A program made the translations under genes and the position numbers. The notes below the pieces were generated by a model. The model did no database searches. It saw nothing but the letters and a program-made list of their open reading frames with translations, and had not been told where the DNA came from. A stretch of DNA of 64,000 nucleotides, from positions 62,001 to 126,000 of the forward strand of contig JAGBTN010000015.1 in NCBI GenBank assembly GCA_017631315.1, written 5' to 3'. The stretch is from Bacteroidaceae bacterium. Lineage in GTDB: Bacteria > Bacteroidota > Bacteroidia > Bacteroidales > Bacteroidaceae. Positions 44,214-51,950 of this stretch are shown in pieces (positions within the stretch are counted from its first letter, which is position 1; each line of letters starts with the position of its first letter).

Positions 44214-45443
44214 ATGAAAAATAAGTGGAAAACTATTTTAGGGTATTCAAGAGTGTTAACAATTATGTTTGCAATGCTATTAGCAAACGCACTTTATAAG
44301 GACACTGATGATTTAATAGTGGCGAAACTGGTGTCGGTGGGACTTGGAGGCACATCCTTATTCGCAATCCTATGGATTCTTTCTAAGATAAAAGTAGAAA
44401 ATATTATAATGGAAGAACAAAGAATCAAAAAAGAGGAACAAAAAAAAATTGAAGAGGAAAAGAAAAAACAACAATATGAAGAAATTTCCGATATTTGGAA
44501 ATATGGTGAAAAGGCTGTGCTTGCGGTCTCTCAACCTCTATCAAAAGATATTTTGGGAAGAATCCATTATATAAAACTCAAATACACAAACATTAATTCA
44601 AACCCTTGGATTATTACAATTAATACTCCCACAGGATTTAGTGAAGATTTTAAAGCTAAAAGAAAAAATAATACTCTTGTTGGACTTAAAGATGACAAGA
44701 TTGCCATAATGAAAGAAGGTCAATTAACAATTAATGATGAAATCTTTTACTTTTCAACAGAAAATAAATCTGTAAAAACTGTTAGTGGACTGATGGAAGA
44801 GTTGCTAAACGGCAAAAAGTTTGAAACTATTCGAGACGAACACTTTAAAGCTGCAAGCGAAGATATTATTGACGCATTGCCAAAATTCCATTTTACTTTT
44901 ACGGAAAAAGGGATAATGTGTGATGAAATCAATTATCCACAAAAACATCTTGAAGACTTTTTTAAAAAAAACAATGGGAAAGAGCATATTTTTCAGAATA
45001 AAATATTTTATATGGATTATTGCAGGAATCATGGATTGTTCCATTTTGATGTCTTTCAAGAGAAAGAATTTAAAGAATATATGCGTAAAATGGGTATGCA
45101 AGCAATAAAATCAGGATATAGTTGTAATACGAATTTTGAATTATCTGAATGGCAAGTTTCTATCAAACATGGAGTCGAAAGATTATTTAGAAGTATCAAA
45201 TCGTATGTAGACAAGAAAACGCTAGATGTTGTCCCCATAGCCTTTGGGAACAACACCATTTACTTCCAACATAAACATTATTCTCCTAAAAATAATGAGA
45301 CAATGCTATTTCATAATTTAGCTATTGTATCAATGGAAGAAGAAAGAGAGGGAAAAGAACCTGTGTACGTTATATCAAAGACTGATAGTGGAATAATACA
45401 CATTAATATTGATGGGGAAGTCTTTGTTGGTGTACAAAAGTAA
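44214..45443 (+). CDS. Unknown two-span membrane protein carried by the element
   Basis: 409 residues. Two membrane spans at about 9-28 and 34-59 are followed by a highly charged coiled coil (about 64-92, EEQRIKKEEQKKIEEEKKKQ). A large cytoplasmic part of about 310 residues has no recognised domain; mixed alpha/beta blocks include TLVGLKDDKIAIMKEG and VVPIAFGNNTIYFQHKHY. It has its own promoter (44182-44189) and terminator (45552-45590), isolated on both sides by hairpins. Its codons are far more AT-rich than the chromosome. This is the only sizeable gene of the element without an obvious transfer or replication role, so it is the cargo candidate; a defence function is speculation. Confidence 0.7.
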   Translation: MKNKWKTILGYSRVLTIMFAMLLANALYKDTDDLIVAKLVSVGLGGTSLFAILWILSKIKVENIIMEEQRIKKEEQKKIEEEKKKQQYEEISDIWKYGEKAVLAVSQPLSKDILGRIHYIKLKYTNINSNPWIITINTPTGFSEDFKAKRKNNTLVGLKDDKIAIMKEGQLTINDEIFYFSTENKSVKTVSGLMEELLNGKKFETIRDEHFKAASEDIIDALPKFHFTFTEKGIMCDEINYPQKHLEDFFKKNNGKEHIFQNKIFYMDYCRNHGLFHFDVFQEKEFKEYMRKMGMQAIKSGYSCNTNFELSEWQVSIKHGVERLFRSIKSYVDKKTLDVVPIAFGNNTIYFQHKHYSPKNNETMLFHNLAIVSMEEEREGKEPVYVISKTDSGIIHINIDGEVFVGVQK

Positions 45444-45551
45444 ATAATATAAATCGCATTTATATACCATTTATATCTAAAAGAACAAGAATGTCACACT
45501 GTGATAGTATTGTCTATACATAAAAATAACACAAAATAGCTATGTTACAAA

Positions 45552-45590
45552 ATGATGAGGCTCTCTTTTACGGAAAGCCTCATCTTCATT
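45552..45590 (+). terminator. Terminator of the cargo membrane protein
   Basis: GATGAGGCT (45554-45562) pairs with AGCCTCATC (45576-45584), followed by TTCATT. Confidence 0.8.
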
Positions 45591-45672
45591 ATATAACACC
45601 CAAATCATTAGTTATAAATTGGAGTTATCAGCATTAATTAACTTAAAGTACAATACTTTTTCTTTTTTTTGG

Positions 45673-45780
45673 GGGGTGCAAATCTCATCAGGGGTTGCAC
45701 CCCTAGGCCGAATTGCCGTTGGCCTTACCCTGCAAATATCGCTCACACTTCTGTTCGCTCAGGTATATTGGTTATATACC
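45673..45780. other. GC-rich inverted repeats beside the initiator gene: candidate origin
   Basis: GGGGTGCAA (45673-45681) and TTGCACCCC (45695-45703) flank a 13-nt loop. Then come AGGCC/GGCCT near 45705-45725 and GGTATAT/ATATACC (45762-45780). This GC-rich, hairpin-dense block in an AT-rich element, next to a Rep_trans-like gene, suggests a double-strand origin or oriT. Confidence 0.4.
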
Positions 45781-46718
45781 TACGCCACCTCAACAATACT
45801 GATTTTTTCAGTAGTTTTCTTATTTCTGAAATAGACAAGTCTATCGATACTATCCAAGAACATTGCAAGGCGAAAATCAGGCACACAAAGCAAATTGAGT
45901 ATGTTTGCATGTACCCCCCATTCTTCTAGTAATTGTTTCTCGGCCCTTTCAACAAATTCTCTAATATTAGCATTATGGAGAACTACCTCAACACGGTATA
46001 ATTTACTTATATCCTCCCACCCAAGCCACTCTTTAACTTGCTCTTCCTTCTGAGGAGAACTCTCTTCGATTTCCTTAGCTTTATTGTATATTCTCATTTT
46101 CATATCTGATTTTTTTGCCTGAGAAAAGTATAAAGTTGGCAGTTTGGATAACTTAATTCGAGTTCGAGTGTAGTATTCTCCATATCCATCCAAGATTTCC
46201 TCATCCTTCACTTTCCTACCATTGAGGTATAAATCATAGTTTTCTACATCCTTGATTAGGGTACGTATTGAGTTAATATAGTTACAAGTGCTATCAAAAG
46301 CAAGTTCAAGTTCGGTAACGTTGTTGAACGTCATTCCATAGAACTCGGCCACATATAGTAAATCACAAATATGATTTTGATGAACTGAATTAAGTTGTTT
46401 TGTATAAATACGGTATAGTGCACTATTCTCAAAAGCGAAGAACGCTTTACCTTGATATTTCGCACTGGCACTAAATGTAAATGTACCCAGACGAAAAAAA
46501 CCTTCAACATCTCTTACATTGAGAACTGCCGACATCTTATTTTCATCCTCATCAAAAAAAACTAAATTAAAGTCATCTTCATCCAATATACGGGATTTAT
46601 TTAGTTTATCATATCTGCTGTAATGGTCGTGCAAATATTCATACAAGTTTTCGGGCATATTAAAGCAAATTCGCAGCTTATCTATATTTACTGCCCACTT
46701 AAAATCCTTTCTTCTCAT
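45780..46718 (-). CDS. Rep_trans-like replication initiation protein
   Basis: 312 residues. The N terminus (FKWAVNIDKLRICFNMPENL), middle (VTELELAFDSTCNYINSI) and C-terminal third (LPTLYFSQAKKSDMKMRIYN, then KLYRVEVVLHNANIREFV) follow the Rep_trans pattern. That family covers rolling-circle initiators of plasmids and conjugative elements and related relaxases such as those of the Tn916 group. The catalytic tyrosine cannot be fixed by eye. GC-rich inverted repeats lie directly beyond its stop. It would let the excised circle replicate or be mobilised. It overlaps the next upstream gene by 20 bp. Confidence 0.6.
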   Translation of the reverse strand: MRRKDFKWAVNIDKLRICFNMPENLYEYLHDHYSRYDKLNKSRILDEDDFNLVFFDEDENKMSAVLNVRDVEGFFRLGTFTFSASAKYQGKAFFAFENSALYRIYTKQLNSVHQNHICDLLYVAEFYGMTFNNVTELELAFDSTCNYINSIRTLIKDVENYDLYLNGRKVKDEEILDGYGEYYTRTRIKLSKLPTLYFSQAKKSDMKMRIYNKAKEIEESSPQKEEQVKEWLGWEDISKLYRVEVVLHNANIREFVERAEKQLLEEWGVHANILNLLCVPDFRLAMFLDSIDRLVYFRNKKTTEKISIVEVA

Positions 46719-46902
46719 TACTATTTATGCTGTTGTAATCATTATTCTTCATTGATGGCAAGCTTTTATAAAAGTTCTTTAATCCTTGTGATATAGCTTG
46801 TCGATGAGATAAGCTCTTAGAGCGGTTGCGGAGGCTATTGCTAATCTTCATTTTCGTAATCTCATCACGCTCACGAAATTTTCTCCTGTGTTCATTTTCC
46901 AT
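46699..46902 (-). CDS. Small basic protein preceding the initiator
   Basis: 67 residues (MENEHRRKFRERDEITKMKI and on to SNEKKGF), strongly basic. The segment TKMKISNSLRNRSKSLSHRQ resembles the DNA-binding NUMOD3-like repeat seen in homing endonucleases and small mobilisation-linked proteins. It overlaps the initiator start by 20 bp, which implies coupled translation. A DNA-binding accessory role is inferred. Confidence 0.55.
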   Translation of the reverse strand: MENEHRRKFRERDEITKMKISNSLRNRSKSLSHRQAISQGLKNFYKSLPSMKNNDYNSINSNEKKGF

Positions 46903-47208
46903 GCTTATTTATTTTTAGGAAACTATTATTATATAATCATAAATATCTCGTAAGTTTAAAAGGTTTGGTAAGATGCACTTGATTTACGAAAAAAATTAAG
47001 TAAAATTTTTACAAGCAACGATGTATACCTATTATACCTACCATAGGCGGCTTGTAAATTATAAGCGCTTACGGCTGTAACTTATTGAATTATGAGGTGT
47101 AGGGAGGGGCTCACCAAATTTAATTAGTGAACACGCCCCCTTTTCCAAGGTGTTATTTTTCTTGCAAAACTTTGTCACTCGAAGAAAAAGCCCTAACTTT
47201 GCAGAAAA
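46903..47208. other. Gene-free right end of the element
   Basis: No gene is seen. It has a TTATAAGCGCTTAC-type palindrome near 47060. A large hairpin lies at about 47101-47155 (GAGGGGCTCAC with GTGA and GCCCCC). A plus-strand TAACTTTG box lies at about 47194-47201. Possibly regulatory DNA at the junction end. Confidence 0.4.
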
Positions 47209-47316
47209 TCACGAAGAAATACGGCTTTGCCTCGGCTCTTCAAACGAAGGAAAATACTTACGGAGACGATATATACGTTCCAAGTCTTCCATGAATTGGT
47301 TCGAAAAAAGGTATTC
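47209..47316 (-). other. Detached 3' tail of the integrase gene at the element's right end
   Basis: Reading out of the attR core in the integrase frame gives EYLFSNQFMEDLERIYRLRK and 15 more residues ending SRISS, then TGA at 47209. The frame matches exactly: both cores have a codon boundary at their first base. In the excised circle this tail would complete a 555-residue recombinase. Confidence 0.7.
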
Positions 47317-47330
47317 CTCTGGGTACTGAA
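47317..47330. other. attR core
   Basis: CTCTGGGTACTGAA, identical to attL at 39175-39188. The element between them is 8142 bp. Confidence 0.8.
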
Positions 47331-47368
47331 ACGGAGAAAGTTGAAAAACTCTCTCCGTTTTCTTTTTT
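47329..47368 (+). terminator. Hairpin after attR, of the older element
   Basis: AAACGGAGA (47329-47337) pairs with TCTCCGTTT (47352-47360), then TCTTTTTT. Its placement matches the hairpin after attL, although the sequence differs. It was probably the tRNA-Leu terminator before the newer element arrived. Confidence 0.75.
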
Positions 47369-47490
47369 ACCCACCCGTAACTCATTGGTTTGCTGATATA
47401 TTAAATCAAGCACCTTGTTATATTCATTGGTTCGATATTTATTTCCGTCAAACTCTATTTTTTGAGGAAACATCGAACCAAGCAACTTTA
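47331..47490 (-). pseudogene. C-terminal fragment of a second serine recombinase
   Basis: The minus strand reads LGSMFPQKIEFDGNKYRTNE, clearly homologous to LGSIFSGKMVFEDGKCRTAE near residue 470 of the intact integrase. The frame is shifted by one before the core, in an A-rich run, and nothing upstream of the fragment survives. It is a relic of an older element integrated at the same tRNA site. Confidence 0.75.
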
Positions 47491-47628
47491 GAAAAGATGG
47501 CTGTTGCTCTTGGAGTCAGCGTAAAATCCCTTTTTGAACCTATGGGCGATGAGGCTGTAGAGGGATTTATAAAGATAAGAGGAAAGATATATCGTTCAAC
47601 AGCAGGGTTGAATTGGAAAATCTATTGA
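47480..47628 (+). pseudogene. Fragment of an XRE-type regulator
   Basis: The plus strand reads ATLEKMAVALGVSVKSLFEP and then EAVEGFIKIRGKIYRSTAG. It aligns with residues 39-80 of the 42752 regulator (LNRLQEVAAILGVEISDLF). The part encoding the first helices is missing and it ends early. It abuts the recombinase fragment, so a large deletion joined the two. Confidence 0.65.
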
Positions 47629-47644
47629 AATAATAGTAAATAAA

Positions 47645-47673
47645 AAAGTGTACCATTTTAAACGGTACACTTT
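47645..47673. terminator. Terminator hairpin downstream of the DUF4468-like gene
   Basis: AAAGTGTACC (47645-47654) pairs with GGTACACTTT (47664-47673). T-rich flanks occur on both strands. Confidence 0.8.
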
Positions 47674-47706
47674 CTTTTATGCCAAATTTTAATAAGATAA
47701 TTTTTT

Positions 47707-48270
47707 TTACCAATCTTCGTCCTCTGCTTGCATTTTTAGAATTTGGTTTATTAAGGCATTAAATTCCTCATTTACACTTAAACAAAACTCTTGTTTACCT
47801 TTTTTTGTACTATAAGTTCCATCGGACTTAAAAAACTTTTGTGCTTTGACCCACTCAGGAATGTTTGGCTGACTAGCTCCAGTGCTAAATGTTAGTAAAG
47901 AAAAATATGGAGCATCAACCTTAATTTTCCCATCTTTTATATGCATTTTTAGCACATAGTGAAAGTTTACCTCAACAGCACCTAACAGACCTCCAACATT
48001 CCAAATGATAGGCTGAACAGCATTAATACTAATTAGTTTGTTTTCAACATAACTGATAGTTTTCTGTGGATTATTGTATATAGATGATGCTGAAACAAGT
48101 AATTCTTGGTATAATTTTTCTTTTGTTTTTTCGGGAAAAGAAACCACTTGAGATGACTCTCCATTTTTTGTTAACATAGAACCATTGGGCTGCCATTCAA
48201 ATGTGACAAATTGTCCTTTTGCATTTATAATAGTAAAACTTACGATAAAAAATAACAATAATCTTTTCAT
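47707..48270 (-). CDS. Exported protein, possibly DUF4468-type
   Basis: 187 residues with a signal peptide (MKRLLLFFIVSFTIINAKGQ). The fold appears to be an alpha/beta repeat: FPEKTKEKLYQELLVSASSI, then FHYVLKMHIKDGKIKVDAPY, typical of the DUF4468 (TBP-like) exported proteins of Bacteroidetes. The family call is tentative. It has its own promoter (48337-48344) and terminator (47645-47673). AT-rich like the element, so it is probably cargo of the older, decayed element. Confidence 0.6.
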   Translation of the reverse strand: MKRLLLFFIVSFTIINAKGQFVTFEWQPNGSMLTKNGESSQVVSFPEKTKEKLYQELLVSASSIYNNPQKTISYVENKLISINAVQPIIWNVGGLLGAVEVNFHYVLKMHIKDGKIKVDAPYFSLLTFSTGASQPNIPEWVKAQKFFKSDGTYSTKKGKQEFCLSVNEEFNALINQILKMQAEDEDW

Positions 48271-48336
48271 ATAAAAATCAATTTATGTATTAAACTTTGT
48301 AATAAGAATATGTATGTGGTTTATTACACCACTTTG

Positions 48337-48344
48337 CAAATATA
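48337..48344 (-). promoter_or_regulatory. Promoter -7 box of the 47707 gene
   Basis: TATATTTG on the minus strand, 66 bp upstream of the start. Confidence 0.5.
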
Positions 48345-48426
48345 TCAATAAATCCGCTGTTCTAATGAAAATAACAAATAATTTTTTATATCAATAAGAT
48401 ATTTTAGATTAGTCTAATACAAAACG

Positions 48427-48472
48427 AATGTATCAATACGACCAAATTAAGGTTATATTGATACATTTTTTG
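48427..48472 (+). terminator. Isolated hairpin with T-run
   Basis: AATGTATCAAT (48427-48437) pairs with ATTGATACATT (48457-48467), followed by TTTTTG. No gene is seen immediately to its left on the plus strand. 48473-48660 holds no recognisable gene. Confidence 0.6.
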
Positions 48473-48663
48473 TTTATACGGTATTTACATCACTTTCATA
48501 TAGAGCCAAGCTATTTATTTGTTCGCATTTGGGAATGCGCCTTGACATCTGCTCCTTCTGTTTATGCAGAATACACTTTGCGGATATACAAAAAGACAAA
48601 GGAAAAGCCACCTGCCGTATGGAGCAATATATAGGTTTCAGCTTTATTTTGCCTTTGTGTCAT

Positions 48664-48783
48664 AATAATCGTTAAAACATTTGGGCCTATCCGAAAATCT
48701 GCTAACTTTGTAGGCGGAACATTACTAACAACTGCTTAAAAATCTAACCTGACACCGCAAATGACCCACCTGACTCTTCCTAC
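48664..48783 (+). repeat. Left copy of a 120-bp direct repeat (promoter and first codons of lplA)
   Basis: About 13 mismatches and no gaps against 54097-54216. It retains TTTG (48680-48683), 19 bp, TAACTTTG (48703-48710) and an ATG at 48761 followed by THLTLPTNEAG and a stop. The last bases overlap the 3' end of rhaD on the other strand. Confidence 0.88.
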
Positions 48784-49595
48784 AAACGAGGCAGGTTGAA
48801 GGCGACGGACATCTCCTTCATCTGGGCATCGCTCATGCCTTCCGGCTCAAAGCCCATTGCCTTCGCACTCTGATATATCTTCGCACTCTTGGAAAGAACG
48901 TCTATCTGGTCGAAAGCATCCATGGCATCCAGGCCTTTGGCAAAGACTCCATGCTTCTCCCACATCACCACATCGTAGTCTTCCAACTCGCTAAGCGTGG
49001 CTTCTGCCAGGCAGTTGGAACCGGGCAAGGCGTAGCGGACTATGCCCAGACCGAGTGGGCAGAAAGCCTTCGTCTCAGGTATCATCGACCACAGAAGTTG
49101 CGTCAGGACATCCTTGCCCAGGAAAGCCGGATTGTGACTCATGGCCACCAGTTCTATGGGGTGTGTATGTACCGTTGCCCTATAAGGGGAACCTTTCTCT
49201 ATCAGACGGGCATGCACAGCAAGATGCGACGGCAACTCACTGGTAGGCATCACGGCCTGGTCGGCAATAATCACATAGGAAGCACAATCGTCGAGTATGC
49301 GGATAATCGACCCATTCTGCATAGGTTGGCGTGCAAGGTCGCGCATCCGTTTGCCCGTCCCCTTGCAATAGAAATAACAACCCCTTAAGGAAGGCAGAGT
49401 AATGCCTATCGGTTTCACCTCACTGATAGGCGGAAGCCGACGCACCTCCTCGTCGATGAGGTCAGTAACGTTCACCGTTATGTTGCCGCCATTGCGCTCC
49501 GCCCACCCGTTTTGCCACAGGTAGCCCGCAACTTCTGCCGTCTTTTCCACCTCACACTGCAAGGCCGGACGGCCGTCTAAAATGCTTTTCATCAT
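48780..49595 (-). CDS. rhaD: L-rhamnulose-1-phosphate aldolase
   Basis: 271 residues. RhaD splits rhamnulose-1-phosphate into dihydroxyacetone phosphate and lactaldehyde. The class II aldolase zinc ligands His143 and His145 (VHTHPIE) and His215 (EKHG) are visible, with the acidic residue Glu120 in TSELPSH. It is last of four genes transcribed from 53453 downward. Its final codons overlap the left copy of the lplA-promoter repeat, so the operon's 3' boundary is a rearrangement junction. Confidence 0.95.
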   Translation of the reverse strand: MMKSILDGRPALQCEVEKTAEVAGYLWQNGWAERNGGNITVNVTDLIDEEVRRLPPISEVKPIGITLPSLRGCYFYCKGTGKRMRDLARQPMQNGSIIRILDDCASYVIIADQAVMPTSELPSHLAVHARLIEKGSPYRATVHTHPIELVAMSHNPAFLGKDVLTQLLWSMIPETKAFCPLGLGIVRYALPGSNCLAEATLSELEDYDVVMWEKHGVFAKGLDAMDAFDQIDVLSKSAKIYQSAKAMGFEPEGMSDAQMKEMSVAFNLPRL

Positions 49596-49619
49596 GAATA
49601 TACTTATATATAATATAGA

Positions 49620-50657
49620 CTAAACTATCCATTGCGGTACAAAACTGGAGGCTATCAGAACAATAATGCCAACCACAAGAACCGCTATCGTTGCCCTGGA
49701 ACAACCCTTCCACTCGCCAAGAAGGACTCCCCACACGTTGGAGAATACAACATTGAGTGCCATAAGGATGCAGAAGGAAAGCGTATCCAGCGCACCACCC
49801 GCTTCAAAAAACGAACGGCCCAACGACAATCCGAAGAACTGACTGTACCACAAAGCACCAGCCAACAGGCAAAAGAACAGATTATTCTTCCACACTTCAG
49901 CCTTCCCATAGTCGCTCCAAGTCCCATTCCGTTGGTTCTGCCAGAAACAATACACGGCATTCGTAAAGAAACCGCCAATAGTAACAAGCAGCGTAGCAGG
50001 TAAAGTTCGGAACATAGGGTCTGTGAGAGAACCGAAATTAATATCCTTTCCAAACTCCAGACCCACATTGAAACAACCACTCATGAAGCCGGCAAGCAAA
50101 GCAATGGCCAGCCCCTTGGGGAAATTAAAGTCCCTTACTGCAATCTTCTTCTCTTCCTCGGACAAGGTTGACGCCTTCATCGAACCCGCAACACCAATGA
50201 CGGCAATACCTACAAGGGTAACGACAACGCCAAGAACAACAGCGAAAGTAAGCGACTCCAACGCACCAAGTTCCGGGAAAAACACATTCATCAGCACCGG
50301 CCCCATAATGGTTCCGAGAGCAGCACACGTGCCAAGAGCAATCGACTGGCCAAGAGCGACGCCAAGATAACGCATAGAAAGACCGAAAGTCAGACCACCA
50401 ATTCCCCATAAGATGCCAAAGAAAACCGTCATCCACAAGTTAAACGATGGCACAGAAGCAAACAGTCCCAACAACGATTCACCTGCCGGAACAGCAAGCA
50501 TCGCCCCCAAAAGCGGCAGCAAAAGCCAGGCAAACACACCTTGCACCACCCAGTATGATTCCCACGACCACTCCTTAATCCTGTTGATAGGAACATAACT
50601 GCTCGATTGGCACATGGCCCCTATTGCAATAATGATAAGCCCTATAATGGTTCCCAT
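49620..50657 (-). CDS. rhaT: L-rhamnose-proton symporter
   Basis: 345 residues with about ten hydrophobic spans; the RhaT family has the same size and topology. The family start is MGTIIGLIIIAIGAMCQSSS, followed by VPINRIKEWSWESYW, which matches 'xxPxxKxKxWSWEtyW' of RhaT. It imports L-rhamnose with protons. It sits between rhaD and the isomerase. Bacteroides thetaiotaomicron has the equivalent permease in its rhamnose cluster. Confidence 0.94.
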   Translation of the reverse strand: MGTIIGLIIIAIGAMCQSSSYVPINRIKEWSWESYWVVQGVFAWLLLPLLGAMLAVPAGESLLGLFASVPSFNLWMTVFFGILWGIGGLTFGLSMRYLGVALGQSIALGTCAALGTIMGPVLMNVFFPELGALESLTFAVVLGVVVTLVGIAVIGVAGSMKASTLSEEEKKIAVRDFNFPKGLAIALLAGFMSGCFNVGLEFGKDINFGSLTDPMFRTLPATLLVTIGGFFTNAVYCFWQNQRNGTWSDYGKAEVWKNNLFFCLLAGALWYSQFFGLSLGRSFFEAGGALDTLSFCILMALNVVFSNVWGVLLGEWKGCSRATIAVLVVGIIVLIASSFVPQWIV

Positions 50658-50669
50658 AAGACGTTTCTC

Positions 50670-51920
50670 CTATCGTTTGCTGGTTACATCCCTTTCATAC
50701 TGCTGGACAAGTTGTATGAACTCTTCGCCGATTGGCACATTGTTCTTCATGTTGAAGTAGTCATAGACTGCCCCAAATGGCATCGATTTCGCTTCCTCCA
50801 TCAGAGCGAGGCGTTCGAAGAGTTGGTCGTTGTCCTCATATTGTCGCAACATCTGCTTTGGTTCGAGCAAGGCTTGAAGTATGCATTTCTGCGTAGAACG
50901 CACCCCAATTATGTAAGCACCTATGCGATTGATGCTGGCATCGAAGTAGTCGAGGCCGACATGGGCACGGTCGAGAGCATCGGCACGTACGAGTTCCTTG
51001 AAGAGATCGAGCGTCTGATCGTTCATAATGGTCACGTGGTCGCTGTCCCAACGAACAGGACGACTGACATGGAGCATCAGTTCGGGAACATACATGAGCA
51101 GCGTCGAGACAAAGTCCGACACGTTTTCCGTGGGTTCGTAGTGACCTGTGTCGAGTGTATACATCTGCTTTCTTGTGGCACAATATGCAGTGTAGAAGTC
51201 GTGCGAGCCAACCGTATAGCTTTCCAAGCCTATGCCAAACAGTTTGGCTTCAAAGCAGTTCTTCACACCATCGAGTTTCTCTTCCATAATCTCGTCGAGC
51301 GACGCGGCAAGCAATTCACGGTATTTCTTGCGCTGCACAGGTACGTCTTTCGAGCCATCGTGCACCCAAATGTTCATGATGCATGGGTCGTTTTGTGCCT
51401 TTCCTATGGCGTCGGCTATGCGACGGCAACGCTTTGTGTGCTCTATCCAAAAGTCGCGGATGCTTTTGTCGGGGTTGGAAAGTGTGAGATTGCCACTCTT
51501 GGGATGTGAGAATGATGTGGAGTTGAAGTCGAGCTTCATGTTCATTTCTCTTGCCCAGTCTATCCAACTTTGGAAATGTTCTACGCCACATTCGTCGCGA
51601 TCTACGAACTTTCCGCCGAAATCGCCGTATATTTCGTGCAGGTTAAGGCGGTGGTTTCCGGCAAGAAGGGTTTTGACGAAAGCGATGTCCTGCCTTACTT
51701 CGTCGATGTTTCGGGCACGGCCGGGGTAGTTTCCGGTTGTCTGTATGCCGCCGGAGAGTGCTTCGTTGCGCTCGAAACCCATTACGTCGTCGGTCTGCCA
51801 GCAGTGGAGTGAGATTTGTTGGTTCTGCAGTAGTGCGAGGACTTCGTCTGTGTCGACACCGATGGTTGCATAGCGTTCTTTGGCTATGGCGTATGCCTTT
51901 TCGATATGTTCTTGTTTCAT
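50670..51920 (-). CDS. rhaA: L-rhamnose isomerase
   Basis: 416 residues. Converts L-rhamnose to L-rhamnulose, using divalent metal in a TIM barrel. Family blocks present are QISLHCWQTDDVMGFE near residue 50, LNLHEIYGDF and VDRDECGVEHFQSWIDWAR. KLDFNSTSFSHPKSGN and IWVHDGSKD follow. Length and start (MKQEHIEKAYAIAKERYATI) fit. 30 bp downstream of the kinase gene. Confidence 0.96.
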   Translation of the reverse strand: MKQEHIEKAYAIAKERYATIGVDTDEVLALLQNQQISLHCWQTDDVMGFERNEALSGGIQTTGNYPGRARNIDEVRQDIAFVKTLLAGNHRLNLHEIYGDFGGKFVDRDECGVEHFQSWIDWAREMNMKLDFNSTSFSHPKSGNLTLSNPDKSIRDFWIEHTKRCRRIADAIGKAQNDPCIMNIWVHDGSKDVPVQRKKYRELLAASLDEIMEEKLDGVKNCFEAKLFGIGLESYTVGSHDFYTAYCATRKQMYTLDTGHYEPTENVSDFVSTLLMYVPELMLHVSRPVRWDSDHVTIMNDQTLDLFKELVRADALDRAHVGLDYFDASINRIGAYIIGVRSTQKCILQALLEPKQMLRQYEDNDQLFERLALMEEAKSMPFGAVYDYFNMKNNVPIGEEFIQLVQQYERDVTSKR

Positions 51921-51950
51921 AATATTGTATTTGTTAGTTTGTTTTCGTTT

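Noticed and set aside
45619-45834. A 71-codon hydrophobic plus-strand gene
   Set aside because: It is formed by translating the GC-rich hairpins next to the initiator and overlaps that gene's 3' end on the other strand.
47227-47628. A 133-codon plus-strand gene
   Set aside because: It reads through the integrase tail antisense, the att core, a hairpin and the recombinase fragment before reaching the XRE fragment, so it is a chance chimera.
48428-48634. A 68-codon plus-strand gene
   Set aside because: Its start lies inside a perfect terminator hairpin and no promoter or family signal is present.
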